Positions 52,215 to 61,397 of a stretch of DNA of 64,000 nucleotides are shown one piece after another (the stretch's first letter is position 1; each line of letters starts with the position of its first letter). The notes below the pieces were generated by a model that worked only from the letters and a program-made list of their open reading frames with translations, did no database searches and was not told the DNA's origin. Made by a program: the position numbers and the translations under genes. This stretch comes from Streptosporangium saharense (GTDB taxonomy: Bacteria; Actinomycetota; Actinomycetes; Streptosporangiales; Streptosporangiaceae): contig NZ_JACHJP010000001.1 of the NCBI RefSeq assembly GCF_014203715.1, positions 124,001 through 188,000 of the forward strand, written 5' to 3'.

Positions 52215-52930
52215 CGGTGATGGCCGTGCTTCTGGCCGCCCTGGCGACCTGGCTGTGGACCGGCGCCGACCAGGCGACCGCCCGCCTGCACCGGGCAGCG
52301 CGTGATCACCGGCATCCACCTCTTCTCCCACACCGACCGTGGCCGTCGCTCGGGCGCGTCGTGGCCTCTCTGCCGTCGAGACGCGCTCAGGCCTGGCGGA
52401 TCGCGTCGATCGAGCTGTGCCGGGGTCTCGCCGCCGAGCTGACCGCTGGACGGACGGCCGGGGAGGCGCTGGCCCGCGCCGCGTCAGCCACCGACTTCCC
52501 CGATCCGACGGCGACGCGTCCCCTGGTCGCGGTCGCGCGAGACGGCGGTGACATCCCTTCCGCCCTGCTGGCCGTGGCCCCGGAGAGAGGTGGGGAGGCC
52601 TTCCACGCCCTGGCGGCCTGCTGGCGGGTGAGCACGACGACCGGAGCGGCCCTGTCCGTCCTGGTGGACCGCGTCGCCGACTCCCTCGGGCAGGCGCGGA
52701 CCCACCGTCAGGACCTCACCGCCCAGCTCGCCGGTCCCCGTGCCACCGCCCGGCTGCTGGCCTTCCTGCCCGTGCTCGGCCTGCTGATGGCCACCGGCCT
52801 CGGCATGGATCCCCTGGGTTTCCTGTTCGGCGGTCCCGCCGGTGTGGGGTGCCTCGTCGCCGGTCTCGCCCTCGAAGGCTGCGGTCTGTGGTGGACGAAC
52901 CGACTCGTCGCCCGCGCCCAACCCTCCTGA
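52211..52930 (+). CDS. tadB: TadB-like type II secretion F-domain membrane protein
   Basis: A 239-aa inner-membrane protein with a T2SSF domain: a membrane segment at the N-terminus, a cytoplasmic helical bundle (LCRGLAAELTAGRTAGEALA), and two C-terminal segments (ATARLLAFLPVLGLLMATGL and CLVAGLALEGCGLWW). It forms the platform on which TadA acts. Shorter than proteobacterial TadB, as is usual for actinobacteria. Confidence 0.88.
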   Translation: MTVMAVLLAALATWLWTGADQATARLHRAARDHRHPPLLPHRPWPSLGRVVASLPSRRAQAWRIASIELCRGLAAELTAGRTAGEALARAASATDFPDPTATRPLVAVARDGGDIPSALLAVAPERGGEAFHALAACWRVSTTTGAALSVLVDRVADSLGQARTHRQDLTAQLAGPRATARLLAFLPVLGLLMATGLGMDPLGFLFGGPAGVGCLVAGLALEGCGLWWTNRLVARAQPS

Positions 52931-52974
52931 TCTCCGATCCCTACGGCGGACCATTCGCCGCCCGGAGCTACCCG

Positions 52975-52983
52975 TGATCCACA
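52975..52983. promoter_or_regulatory. DnaA-box-like sequence upstream of tadC
   Basis: TGATCCACA, one mismatch from TTATCCACA, 48 bases before the tadC start. Confidence 0.35.
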
Positions 52984-53030
52984 AAGCCGCTTTCGTCAGG
53001 CGGCCATGGCGACCGTGAGGAGTGGAACAA

Positions 53031-53867
53031 ATGATCACCATGCTGGCCGTCGCCCTCGCCGGAACGGCCGGATGGCTGTGGACGTCACCCGGTGGTCCCG
53101 CTGACCGGGTCCACCGAGCCCTGCGGGCCGTACAGACGCCTTCAGCCCCTTCGCCGCCCTCCTGTTCGTCGCGGCCCGTCATACAGGGTTCGCCCGCCGT
53201 GAAACAGGTCTGGACGCCGTCTTCGATCCGAGGGCACCCCGAGCCGCCCTCCGGGCGGAGACGGCAACCGGCGCGGGGAGAGGTGCTTCTCTGCGCGGCC
53301 GTCGGCCTGACAGCGTTCCTCACCGTCGGGGGCGCTGCCGGGTTCGTCGTCGGTGTGATCGGGTTCGTGGTCGCGCTGGAGGCCGTGCGGAGGCGGGAGC
53401 CGTCCTGGCTTCGTCAGGAGCGTGACCGCCTGGCGAAGGACCTTCCGCTCGCCGCCGATCTCATGGTCGCCTGCCTGCGCGCCGGACAGCCGATCGCCGG
53501 TGCCGTCGATGTGACGGCCAAGGCGGTCGGCGGGCCACTCGGCGACCGGTTGGCGTGGGTGGGCGGGCAGTTGAGGCTGGGAGCCGCTCCCGAGGAGGCC
53601 TGGCAGGCTCTGTCGTCCGAAGGTCCATTGGCCCCGCTGGCACGGACGATGAGCCGTGCCGCGCTCAGCGGCGCGCCCGTGGCCGACATCCTCACCAGAC
53701 TGGCCGACGACGCACGCCAGGAGGCCTGTGCCTTCGCCTCCGCTGCCGCTCGACGGGTCGGCGTGCTGGCCGTCGCCCCACTGGGGCTCTGCTTTCTCCC
53801 CGCCTTCGTCTGCCTGGGCATCGTTCCCGTCGTGGCCGGCCTCGCCGGTGACGTGCTGTTTCCCTGA
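53031..53867 (+). CDS. tadC: TadC-like type II secretion F-domain membrane protein
   Basis: A 278-aa membrane protein, the second platform subunit. After an N-terminal membrane segment there is a Ser/Pro-rich insert (about residues 30-70), then GEVLLCAAVGLTAFLTVGGA, a T2SSF bundle with LPLAADLMVACLRAGQPIAG, and a last segment VGVLAVAPLGLCFLPAFVCL. ATG 53031 is preceded by GAGGAG; GTG 53022 is also possible. Confidence 0.87.
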   Translation: MITMLAVALAGTAGWLWTSPGGPADRVHRALRAVQTPSAPSPPSCSSRPVIQGSPAVKQVWTPSSIRGHPEPPSGRRRQPARGEVLLCAAVGLTAFLTVGGAAGFVVGVIGFVVALEAVRRREPSWLRQERDRLAKDLPLAADLMVACLRAGQPIAGAVDVTAKAVGGPLGDRLAWVGGQLRLGAAPEEAWQALSSEGPLAPLARTMSRAALSGAPVADILTRLADDARQEACAFASAAARRVGVLAVAPLGLCFLPAFVCLGIVPVVAGLAGDVLFP

Positions 53868-53879
53868 GCCGTCCGGCGT

Positions 53880-53918
53880 TTGTCCACAGGGCGTGCCCGT
53901 GCCCCCGAGTTATCCACA
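53880..53918. promoter_or_regulatory. Two DnaA-box-like sequences upstream of Flp-like gene
   Basis: TTGTCCACA (53880-53888), the box I recall as preferred in Streptomyces, and TTATCCACA (53910-53918). They lie between tadC and the pilin-like gene, 106-144 bases before its start. Confidence 0.5.
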
Positions 53919-54023
53919 GAACGCCGTTCAGGCCCTCGGAACCCGGTCGTCATCGAGAAAGCTGGCCTGACCGGCGCCGGGAGCCCATCCGGCGACGATC
54001 CCGACAACCCCCAGGAGGAAACG

Positions 54024-54272
54024 ATGTCCCCGACGATGCCCTCATCGCCCGCTGGTCGTGACCGTCCCGAGCCACTGCGGTGGCTCCGCGACCGCTGGGC
54101 GCGTCTGACCACGGTTCCCGGTCGTGACCGGGGCATGTCCACCGCCGAATACGCCGTCGGCACGATCGCCGCCTGTGCCTTCGCGATGCTCCTTTTCAAG
54201 GTGGTGACAAGCCCCGAGGTCCGGCAGATGCTCACCAACCTGGTCAAACGGGCCCTCAACGTGGCCGGGTGA
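54024..54272 (+). CDS. DUF4244 Flp-pilin-like protein
   Basis: An 82-aa small protein. A polar, Arg-rich leader ends at RDRGMSTAEYAVGTIAACAF, where a type IV-like prepilin site (G before MSTAEY with the Glu at +5) is followed by a hydrophobic helix. DUF4244 is the actinobacterial Flp-type pilin. AGGAGG precedes the ATG. The GTGA overlap couples it to the TadE-like gene. Confidence 0.9.
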   Translation: MSPTMPSSPAGRDRPEPLRWLRDRWARLTTVPGRDRGMSTAEYAVGTIAACAFAMLLFKVVTSPEVRQMLTNLVKRALNVAG

Positions 54273-54667
54273 GCTCCATGAGGTCTGCCGTCTCCTTCCG
54301 CGGGTCGAGAGGGTCGGTGACCGCGGAGACCGCGGTCGCGCTTCCCGCGCTGGTCGTGGTCCTGGCGGCCGCACTGTGGGCGGTGATGGTGGCCGGAGCG
54401 CGACTTGAGTGCGTGGACGCGGCCAGGGCGGGCGCCAGGGCCGCATCGCGAGGCGAGTCCCTGGAGCGCGTGCGAAGCGGTGTCCTGGCCGCGGCTCCAG
54501 CGGGGGCGCGGGTGACGGTGACCCGAGGTTCGGAGACCACTCGGGTGGAGGTGTCCGTGACCGTCACTCCCGGCTGGGGCGCGTCGCTGCCCGGCATCAC
54601 CGTCCACGCGACCGCCGTCTCCGCCACCGAACCGGGCGCGGAGCAACCAGGCGGCACACCGGAGTGA
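54269..54667 (+). CDS. TadE-like minor pilin
   Basis: A 132-aa TadE-family protein. The N-terminus RGSVTAETAVALPALVVVLA is the pseudopilin-like cleavage/helix region with Glu. An ECVDAARAGARAASRGE extracellular helix follows, and then a beta-rich tail. It is probably a minor pilus subunit. Corresponds to Rv3655c in the mycobacterial cluster. Confidence 0.88.
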   Translation: MSSMRSAVSFRGSRGSVTAETAVALPALVVVLAAALWAVMVAGARLECVDAARAGARAASRGESLERVRSGVLAAAPAGARVTVTRGSETTRVEVSVTVTPGWGASLPGITVHATAVSATEPGAEQPGGTPE

Positions 54668-54811
54668 GAGAAGACCGAGAGCCAGGAAACAGCGGCAGAA
54701 CCGTGCATAGAGGCCACACAGACGGCGTGGGAGCGGCCTGACCAGGGACTCCAGGTCCCAAAGAAGGCGACCAAGCCTCCAGGAAGCACGAAGGGGAGAC
54801 GGGAGACGGAC

Positions 54812-55390
54812 ATGGGGCGCCGCGGACCGGACGGACGACAGAAGAGAAAAGAGACGAAGAACGATGAAGCGGCAGTAGTTACGACAGGCAGAGCCGTAGA
54901 GACAAACAGCCGCGAGGGACGAGGAGACAGTCGGGCAGGTGGGAAGGCCAGGGCGCCGGGAAGTCGGCGGGGAGGAGACCGGGGAGCGATGACGATCTGG
55001 ATGGCCGGGCTCATGACGCTGATCCTCATGGTGATGGTCGCGATCATGTTCGCCGGAACGGTCAGGGTCGCCCGGCATCGCGCCATGAGCGCCGCGGACC
55101 TGAGCGCCCTCGCCGCCGCCCGCCTGGCCTTCGCCGACCCAGGACGCGGGTGCTCCCTGGCGGCCTCGCTGGCCGAGGACAACGGCACGAGACTCACCCG
55201 GTGCTCCATCAACGATCACGGGATCGCCGATGTTCAAGTGACCGTACGGTTCCACCTGCCCGCACTGGGACCGCAGACGGTCACGGCCGCCGCCAGGGCC
55301 GGTCCCGTTCAGCTCACCGTCCCCGGAGGCCCCGAAGGAGAGGCCGACGAAGCGGTGAGGGGTCCACCCCCGAGAGGGTCTTCCCCTTGA
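54812..55390 (+). CDS. TadG-like/Rv3654c-family pilus-associated protein
   Basis: Up to 192 aa. The recognisable part begins near RRGGDRGAMTIWMAGLM and continues through a membrane helix, then MSAADLSALAAARLAFADPG and a Cys-containing region (GCSLAASLAEDN, RCSIND). The family secretes or anchors pilus components. The true start is doubtful: the first about 59 codons from ATG 54812 fall in an unusually purine-rich stretch, while ATG 54989 begins directly at the conserved part. Both have G-rich sites upstream. Confidence 0.7.
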   Translation: MGRRGPDGRQKRKETKNDEAAVVTTGRAVETNSREGRGDSRAGGKARAPGSRRGGDRGAMTIWMAGLMTLILMVMVAIMFAGTVRVARHRAMSAADLSALAAARLAFADPGRGCSLAASLAEDNGTRLTRCSINDHGIADVQVTVRFHLPALGPQTVTAAARAGPVQLTVPGGPEGEADEAVRGPPPRGSSP

Positions 55391-56169
55391 GGAAACCGGC
55401 TGTGGCTGAGGGCCGGTCGTCGCGCGGTCCGGCGACGGATTCCAGGTCCCGACGACCGGATGGCTGCGCACGCCGGTCAGAGGTGGTGGTCGCCGAGCGA
55501 CATGCCCGCGATGGAGATCCTGAGGGGAGCGGTCATCGCCCGTTGGGCGGCCGACCGGACGGCGCGAATTTCCCGGTGACCTGCCGAGACGTGCCCGCCC
55601 CTTCACGCTAGGGTCTGTTTCCTGGATCTTCGTCGTGGTGAGGATCAGTCAGGCATGCGCGTCGTGAGGGAAGGAGCCCGTGACGGTGTTGTGGGCGATA
55701 CGACCCTCCCGGGGCTTACGGCGAGCACGAGATTGGCGGAACGTCATCGCGGGTGAGCCGACGCCACAGGCGGCGCCCAGCCGATCACGGTGGGCGCGAG
55801 GCTTCAGGGAGCCGACCCGGGGTGACCCAGGGTGACCGTGCCGAACGGCTGGTCAGCGATGAGAAGACCAGTGCGGTGTCGAATGATTGCGTATGCCATG
55901 GCGGTCTGATCCTGATATGTGACGCCCGGTGCCCTGGCCAGACAGGCAGGACATCGGCTACACCAACGAACAGTGAAACCTCCCCTCCGGCCCCTCCTCT
56001 CCGATTCACCTGGCAGAAGGCGAAACGACTGCGCGGATCGCCTGCCTCCCCCTTGGGGGCTGCCGCTGAACACCAACCCCATATCGCGGCCGGAGTGATG
56101 AGTTGTCGGTAAGAAGCTCCCCACACCACGGTTCGCCACGACGACTGACCCGAACCGGGGAGAGAGACC
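55391..56169. other. Intergenic region with IS-end-like sequence
   Basis: About 780 bases. At 55608-55630 CTAG is followed by GGTCTGTTTCCTGGATC, which resembles the end of the IS427-like element at 37.3 kb (CTAG then GGCCTGTTTGGGG). No matching right end or transposase is seen, so it may be a remnant. The rest shows no gene. Confidence 0.45.
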
Positions 56170-56826
56170 ATGCACGATCAGCCGTGGACCGCCGTGCCCC
56201 GCCTGGTGGCCTTCGACATGGAGGGCACAGGCGGCCAGGACAGGGAACGTGAGGCGGTCCTGGAGGTGGCCGTCGTCCCACTGGACGGCGGGTGCCCCGC
56301 CCTTTCGGATGCCTACCACTCCGTGGTGAACCCAGGTCGCTACATTCCGCCCCACCGGTGGATCTCGCCCGGACTGACCAACGACCTGCTCGGACTCGCC
56401 CCACCGCTGGAACACGTCCAGCCGGAGTTGGCGACCCGTCTGGACGGCGCCGTTGTCGTCGGCCACAACGTGCGTGTCGACGCACGGCTGTTGGAGTTGC
56501 GCTGTCCGGGCATCCATGTGGCCAGGCTGATCGACACGCTCAAGCTCGCCCGGCTCGTTCACCCTCACAACCGGCGCCTCGGGCTGACGGCACTGTTGGA
56601 TCACTACGAGCTCACCGAGGAGGTGAGTGAGCTGACCGGCAGCGTCCCGCACCGGGCACTGTGGGACGCGGTGGGAGCCGCCCTGCTGCTGGGCAGTCTG
56701 CTTCGAGACATCCCGGGAGGCGCCGACTACACCTTCGCCCAACTGAGCGCGGCGGCCGGCCTGCCCGACACGGCCGGTGCCGAGGAGAGCCGCTCACACG
56801 AGGACGACCGGTCGCAGCTGTTCTGA
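56170..56826 (+). CDS. DEDDh 3'-5' exonuclease (DnaQ-like)
   Basis: A 218-aa exonuclease domain. Exo I is AFDMEGTG (Asp, Glu), Exo II is VVGHNVRVDARLLE (Asn, Asp), and Exo III is PHRALWDAVGAALL (His, Asp), giving the DEDDh set. It may act in proofreading, repair or RNA turnover; there is no fused UvrC or polymerase part. ATG follows GGGGAGAGAGACC. Confidence 0.88.
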   Translation: MHDQPWTAVPRLVAFDMEGTGGQDREREAVLEVAVVPLDGGCPALSDAYHSVVNPGRYIPPHRWISPGLTNDLLGLAPPLEHVQPELATRLDGAVVVGHNVRVDARLLELRCPGIHVARLIDTLKLARLVHPHNRRLGLTALLDHYELTEEVSELTGSVPHRALWDAVGAALLLGSLLRDIPGGADYTFAQLSAAAGLPDTAGAEESRSHEDDRSQLF

Positions 56827-57590
56827 CGATGTTCTGACGGTTGTCCTGACGTGTTCTGGCGGCGAACCTGGTGGACCCCGCTTTCCGGTGGGGCGGTCGT
56901 TTGGGATTCCACCTCTATATGGCGGTCTTCCGCGTGCCGGTCGGAACCTCTGACGCGCATGGGCCGCCGAGCCGTACGGCATGCGGATCGTGGCCAAGTT
57001 CCTCGGTGCTTGGGGAACTCCGTGGGGCGCGGAGTTCGACGGGAGAGTCCCCGGAGAGACGATTGATGTGAAAAAACGGATATGTCGGAAATGGTATTTA
57101 TGGAGGCGGTTTTTTGTCGGGCGCGTATTGACCTTCTTCCCTCGCCTTCCCTGATCTTCGCCCTTGTCTCAAGCTCTTAAGGCCCCTTCAGTCCGAAGTC
57201 CCAACCTTCCAGCTCCAGACCCAAAGCCCGCGCCTGCCGAGCCAGACCTCAACCTTCCGGATCGAGCCTCAGCCTCCAAGCTGAGATCTCCACCTGTCAG
57301 GCCAAGGCGCCCACCACCAGGGACACGATCCCAAGATCACCATGTCCACAGAGCTTCACAAGCAAAGACTCACGACAGAAAGGAGACCGGCAGGCGGCAA
57401 ACGCCAGGCGGATACTCGGTCACCGTGGCCTCCATAAAGAGGTGCGTCGTAGGGACGGCGCCGGGCGGGTTCCCCAGGAGCGGAAAGGGTTCTCCGGAAT
57501 ACGTGGAATGAACTCTCCGGAATATCGGATGCCCGAAGAGAGCGCCTCAGCCCTCTAACACTTCACGCCGCCATCCCTAACCCCAAGCCC
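56827..57590. other. Intergenic region with skewed composition
   Basis: About 760 bases, no supportable gene. From about 57160 to 57400 the plus strand is rich in C and A with repeated CAACCTTCC and CTCCAGAC-type words. At 57069-57117 complementary A-run and T-run (AAAAAAC / GTTTTTT) could form a weak hairpin. Confidence 0.5.
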
Positions 57591-59951
57591 TCAAGCCGAC
57601 CCCTCAAGAGCAGAACCAGGAGAGAGCAGGACGGCGAGAAGGCGTAGGGCTCCGGCCTTGTCGAGGGGTTCGTTGCCGTTGCCGCACTTGGGGGACTGGA
57701 TGCACGAAGGGCAGCCCCGCTCGCACTCGCACGCGAGGATGGCCTCCCTGGTAGCCGTGAGCCAGTCGACGGCACGGGCGTAGCCGCGTTCGGCGAAGCC
57801 CGCGCCCCCCTCGTGGCCGTCGTAGACGAAGACCGTGAGCAGGCCGGTGTCGGGGTGCAGTTCGGTCGAGACGCCGCCGATGTCCCAGCGGTCACAGGTC
57901 GCGAAGAGCGGCAGGAGCCCGATGGAGGCGTGTTCGGCCGCGTGCGCAGCCCCGCCCAGGTCCAGGCCCTCCTGCGCCAGGGAGGTGGTCGCGGAGGCGG
58001 GCAGGGTCCACCAGACCGCCCGGGTGCGCAGGGTGCGCGCGGGAAGCTCAAGGGGTTCGTCCCCGAGCGACTCACCGCTCTGGACGCGGCGCTTGAGATA
58101 GGAGACGACCTGGCGGGTCACCTCGACCGAGCCGAAGTGCAGTTCCCCGGGGCCGAGGGGGTGGGAGTGGAGCGACTCCAGGACGGAGATGTCGGTGACG
58201 TCCCTGGCGAAGGTCGTGTAGTCGGGGCTGCCCTCCTCGACGAGGGCGACCCCCGCGTCGAGGTCCAGCTCCTCGACCAGGAACGTCTCTCCCCGGTGCA
58301 CGTAGACGGCGCCGGTGTGCACGGCGGTGTGCGCAGAGGCCTCGTCCACGGTGCCGAGGAGCCGTCCCGTCGAGGCCTCGACGACCTGTACGGCGGGCCC
58401 GCCCGCCCCCCTGATGTCGGCGAGATCGGTCGCCCGTTCCCTGAGGGTCCAGAACCAGCCCGTCGCCCGCTCCCTGAGCAGGCCGTCCGCGACGAGGTCG
58501 GCGAGCACCTCCTTGGTGCCCTCCCCGAAGATCTCCAGATCGTCCCGGGTCAGCGGGATCTCGGCGGCGGCGGCGCACAGGTGGGGGCCGAGCACGTAGG
58601 GGTTGCCCGGGTCGAGCACGATCGCCTCGACCGGGCGGCCGAAGAGGGCCTCGGGGTGGTGGACGAGATAGGTGTCCAGCGGGTCGTCCCTGGCGATCAG
58701 TACGGCCAGCGCGTCCCGGCCGGCGCGTCCCGCCCGGCCCGCCTGCTGCCACAGCGAGGCCCTCGTCCCCGGCCAGCCCGCGATGAGCACGGCGTCCAGG
58801 CCGGACACGTCGACGCCGAGCTCCAGCGCGTTGGTCGTCGCGAGCCCGGCGAGCTCTCCAGACCGGAACGCCTTCTCCAGCGAGCGGCGGTCCTCGGCGA
58901 GGTATCCGGCACGGTAGGCGGACACCTTGTCGGGCAGGTCCGCCGGGGCCCCGGCGCCGAACACGAGGTCCTGGAGCCTGGCCCTGGCGGTCAGGGCGAC
59001 GGACTCGGCCGCCCGGCGGGAGCGGACGAAGGCGAGGGTGCGGACGTCGGCGGCGACCAGGTCCGCGAGGAGGTCGGCGCTCTCCAAGGTGGCCGGGCGC
59101 CGCAGCGGGGCACCGCGCTCGCCGCGCAGCTCGGTCAGGGGCGGCTCCCAGAGGGCGAAGGTGGTCGCGCCCCGGGGAGAGCCGTCCACGGTCACCTCGG
59201 CCGCCTGGAGGCCCGTCAGACGCTCCGCGAAGGCCCCGGGCTCACTGGCGGTCGCCGAGGAGAGTAGGAAGACCGGACGGGAGCCGTGGCGCGCGCACAC
59301 CCGGCGCAGGCGCCGCAGGATCTGCGCGACGTGCGAGCCGAACACCCCGCGATAGCCGTGGCACTCGTCGACCACGACCATCCTCAGCCGCCGCCAGAAG
59401 GCCGCCCACTGGGCGTGCCGGGGCAGCAGCGAGCGGTGGAGCATGTCGGGGTTCGTCAGGACGTAGTTGGCGTGCTTGCGGACCCACAGCCGTTCCTCGT
59501 AGGGGGTGTCACCGTCGTAGGCGGCCGCGCGCAGTTCGGGAAGGTCGAGATCGCGCAGCGCGCGGAGTTGGTCGGCGGCCAGGGCCTTCGTCGGCGTCAG
59601 ATACAGGATCGTGCCGCCGTCCAGCACGGACGTCAGGGCGGGGACGAGGTAGGCCAGGGACTTGCCCGAGGCGGTGCCAGTGGCGATGATCACGTTTTGG
59701 CCGCGCCGTACCAGCTCGGCGGTTTCGGCCTGATGCGGCCAGAGGCCGGGGATCCCTTGGTTCGCCCAGCGCGTAACCAGACGTTCCTCCACCCAGTCCG
59801 GCCACTCGACCTGGGCGCTCTGACGTGCGGGAACGTGTTCGACGTGCGTCACGCGATCATGACGTGCGGAAACACGGAGCAGGGTGTCGAGCGCGGAACC
59901 CGCTCCGAGGGAGGAGGATGAGGTCGGAGTCACTGGTTTCCAGTCTGGCAT
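57591..59951 (-). CDS. DEAD/DEAH-box helicase with DUF1998 (MrfA-like)
   Basis: A 786-aa SF2 helicase. Motif I is ATGTASGKS, motif II DECH in VVVDECHGYRG, motif III SSATASEP, and motif VI QQAGRAGRAGRD. The C-terminal DUF1998/MZB region has four close Cys (CECERGCPSCIQSPKCGNGN) that bind zinc, as in MrfA and yeast Hrq1, enzymes for repair of mitomycin-type damage. ATG 59951 is the best start but lacks a clear ribosome site. Corresponds to Rv3649. It is divergent from bldG. Confidence 0.92.
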   Translation of the reverse strand: MPDWKPVTPTSSSSLGAGSALDTLLRVSARHDRVTHVEHVPARQSAQVEWPDWVEERLVTRWANQGIPGLWPHQAETAELVRRGQNVIIATGTASGKSLAYLVPALTSVLDGGTILYLTPTKALAADQLRALRDLDLPELRAAAYDGDTPYEERLWVRKHANYVLTNPDMLHRSLLPRHAQWAAFWRRLRMVVVDECHGYRGVFGSHVAQILRRLRRVCARHGSRPVFLLSSATASEPGAFAERLTGLQAAEVTVDGSPRGATTFALWEPPLTELRGERGAPLRRPATLESADLLADLVAADVRTLAFVRSRRAAESVALTARARLQDLVFGAGAPADLPDKVSAYRAGYLAEDRRSLEKAFRSGELAGLATTNALELGVDVSGLDAVLIAGWPGTRASLWQQAGRAGRAGRDALAVLIARDDPLDTYLVHHPEALFGRPVEAIVLDPGNPYVLGPHLCAAAAEIPLTRDDLEIFGEGTKEVLADLVADGLLRERATGWFWTLRERATDLADIRGAGGPAVQVVEASTGRLLGTVDEASAHTAVHTGAVYVHRGETFLVEELDLDAGVALVEEGSPDYTTFARDVTDISVLESLHSHPLGPGELHFGSVEVTRQVVSYLKRRVQSGESLGDEPLELPARTLRTRAVWWTLPASATTSLAQEGLDLGGAAHAAEHASIGLLPLFATCDRWDIGGVSTELHPDTGLLTVFVYDGHEGGAGFAERGYARAVDWLTATREAILACECERGCPSCIQSPKCGNGNEPLDKAGALRLLAVLLSPGSALEGSA

Positions 59952-60105
59952 CTGTGGGCAGAGTCGCCGGGAATCGTGATTTCGTATAGACACTGAGCGT
60001 ACGCATGGTTGAATGCCGCGCGTCGGGGCTTGTCGTCTGGGGGCCACCCGGTCCCAGGAGTCACGCCTGAATCGGTACTTTCGCAGGCAAGGCGCTGGAG
60101 GATCT

Positions 60106-60456
60106 GTGGATCTGAAGTTGGACCACCATTCCGAGGACCGTCTCACCATCGTTGAGGTCGAGGGTGAGATTGACGTCTACACCGCGCCCAGATTGCGTGA
60201 GCTCCTGATCGACCTGGTCAACAAGGGAAACTTCCACCTTCTCGTGAATATGGAGAAGGTCGACTTCCTCGACTCGACGGGCCTTGGTGTCCTGGTCGGC
60301 GGGCTCAAGCGCGTTCGGGCGCACGACGGCTCACTGGAGTTGGTCTGCACCCAGGAGCGCATCCTGAAGATCTTCCGGATCACCGGACTGACCAAGGTCT
60401 TCGGGATCTACGCCTCGGTTGAGGAGGCCAAGGAAGCTCACGGCTCAGACAAGTAA
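60106..60456 (+). CDS. bldG: Anti-sigma-factor antagonist BldG
   Basis: A 116-aa STAS-domain protein. The conserved [17 protein letters not shown] and [20 protein letters not shown] stretches match BldG of Streptomyces closely; the Ser in DSTGLG is the phosphorylation site. Unphosphorylated, it would bind an anti-sigma kinase and free a sigma factor, controlling development or stress. GTG 60106 with GGAGG upstream. The anti-sigma gene follows 2 bases after the stop. Confidence 0.93.
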   Translation: MDLKLDHHSEDRLTIVEVEGEIDVYTAPRLRELLIDLVNKGNFHLLVNMEKVDFLDSTGLGVLVGGLKRVRAHDGSLELVCTQERILKIFRITGLTKVFGIYASVEEAKEAHGSDK

Positions 60457-60458
60457 TC

Positions 60459-60905
60459 ATGGCTACCGTCGAGCTGACGTTCAGCGCCCTTCCAGCCCAC
60501 GTGCGCACGGCACGTCTGGTCGCCACGGCGATCGCCAGGCGCACCGGGGTGGAGGAGTCGCTGCTGGACGAGGTACGGCTCGCAGTCGGTGAGGCGTGTT
60601 CCCGGGCCGTCGAGGCACATCGTCTCCATTGTCCGGGAGAGCCGATCCGCATCGAGCTGCGTGATGATCTGGGACGGTTCGAGGTCACGGTCACGGATTC
60701 GGCCCCGAGCGACGAGCTGGAGCAGGAGCAGGCCTCGTTACGTTTCGAGGACCCGCTCGTGCAGCTTCCCGACACCCTGATGTCCGGTTTCGGCATCGCG
60801 GTAATCGTGGGGCTGGCCGACGACGTCCAGGTCTATCCGAGCCAGAAGGGCATGCGCATCCGCATGAGCTGGCCCGCGACGGCCAACGGCCTGTCCGCGG
60901 TCTGA
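60459..60905 (+). CDS. Anti-sigma factor, RsbW-like kinase domain
   Basis: A 148-aa GHKL (HATPase_c) protein. N box: LDEVRLAVGEACSRAVEAHR, where the usual Asn is Ser-Arg. The lid/G region is around LPDTLMSGFGIAVIVGLADD. It probably phosphorylates and is bound by BldG, as with SCO3548 beside bldG in Streptomyces. The altered N box may mean weak kinase activity. Confidence 0.85.
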   Translation: MATVELTFSALPAHVRTARLVATAIARRTGVEESLLDEVRLAVGEACSRAVEAHRLHCPGEPIRIELRDDLGRFEVTVTDSAPSDELEQEQASLRFEDPLVQLPDTLMSGFGIAVIVGLADDVQVYPSQKGMRIRMSWPATANGLSAV

Positions 60906-61397
60906 CCGTCCGTGGCACCGTGACCCGAGGTGATCCGGGCACGGGACCGGCGAGCAGCCCCACAACCTGATCTGACAGCGTGAGAAGACCCCGGCGACCG
61001 GGCGCGTCCTCCAGGACGCGCCCGGTTGTCTGTTTGGGGCAAACATAATTTTTGACACGTACAGACCGAAACGTGCATGAAGGCTGGTGAAGGTACCTCC
61101 TGTCCCAGTTTGAACCTCCCGTTAACCGGGGGAGTCGGGAAGGATTACTGACCCTGTCATCAAATGGCCACGCGCGGAGGCTTCATATCGGCGTCCTCGC
61201 TGCGTAGACTCCCCGCACCGGCCAAGGTTTGTCCTTCGGAAACGGCCCGCAGGCGGGCTGGGTTCCGCGGGAGGTCTGCGGACGCAACCGGAAGCGGCAC
61301 TGCCAACCACCCCGGATGCGCGCCGCCTTCCACTGCCGATCACCTACCGCGGCGCAGTCCGGGCAGGACGTGTTCCCGTCTTGCCGAGGAGAGTCGG
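60906..61397. other. Intergenic region, anti-sigma gene to hppA
   Basis: About 490 bases: the terminator at its left, then an AT-rich patch near 61045-61075 (AAACATAATTTTTGACA) that may be the promoter of hppA, and a 300-base leader. I checked the leader for a known riboswitch and could not match one. Confidence 0.5.
60997..61026 (+). terminator. Terminator of bldG-anti-sigma unit
   Basis: Perfect 14-base stem ACCGGGCGCGTCCT / AGGACGCGCCCGGT with a 2-base central loop (in practice a few bases longer), followed by TGTCTGTTT. Confidence 0.8.

Noticed and set aside
61027..61397. Riboswitch in the hppA leader
   Set aside because: I looked for c-di-AMP, cobalamin and glycine riboswitch cores and found only short partial resemblances.
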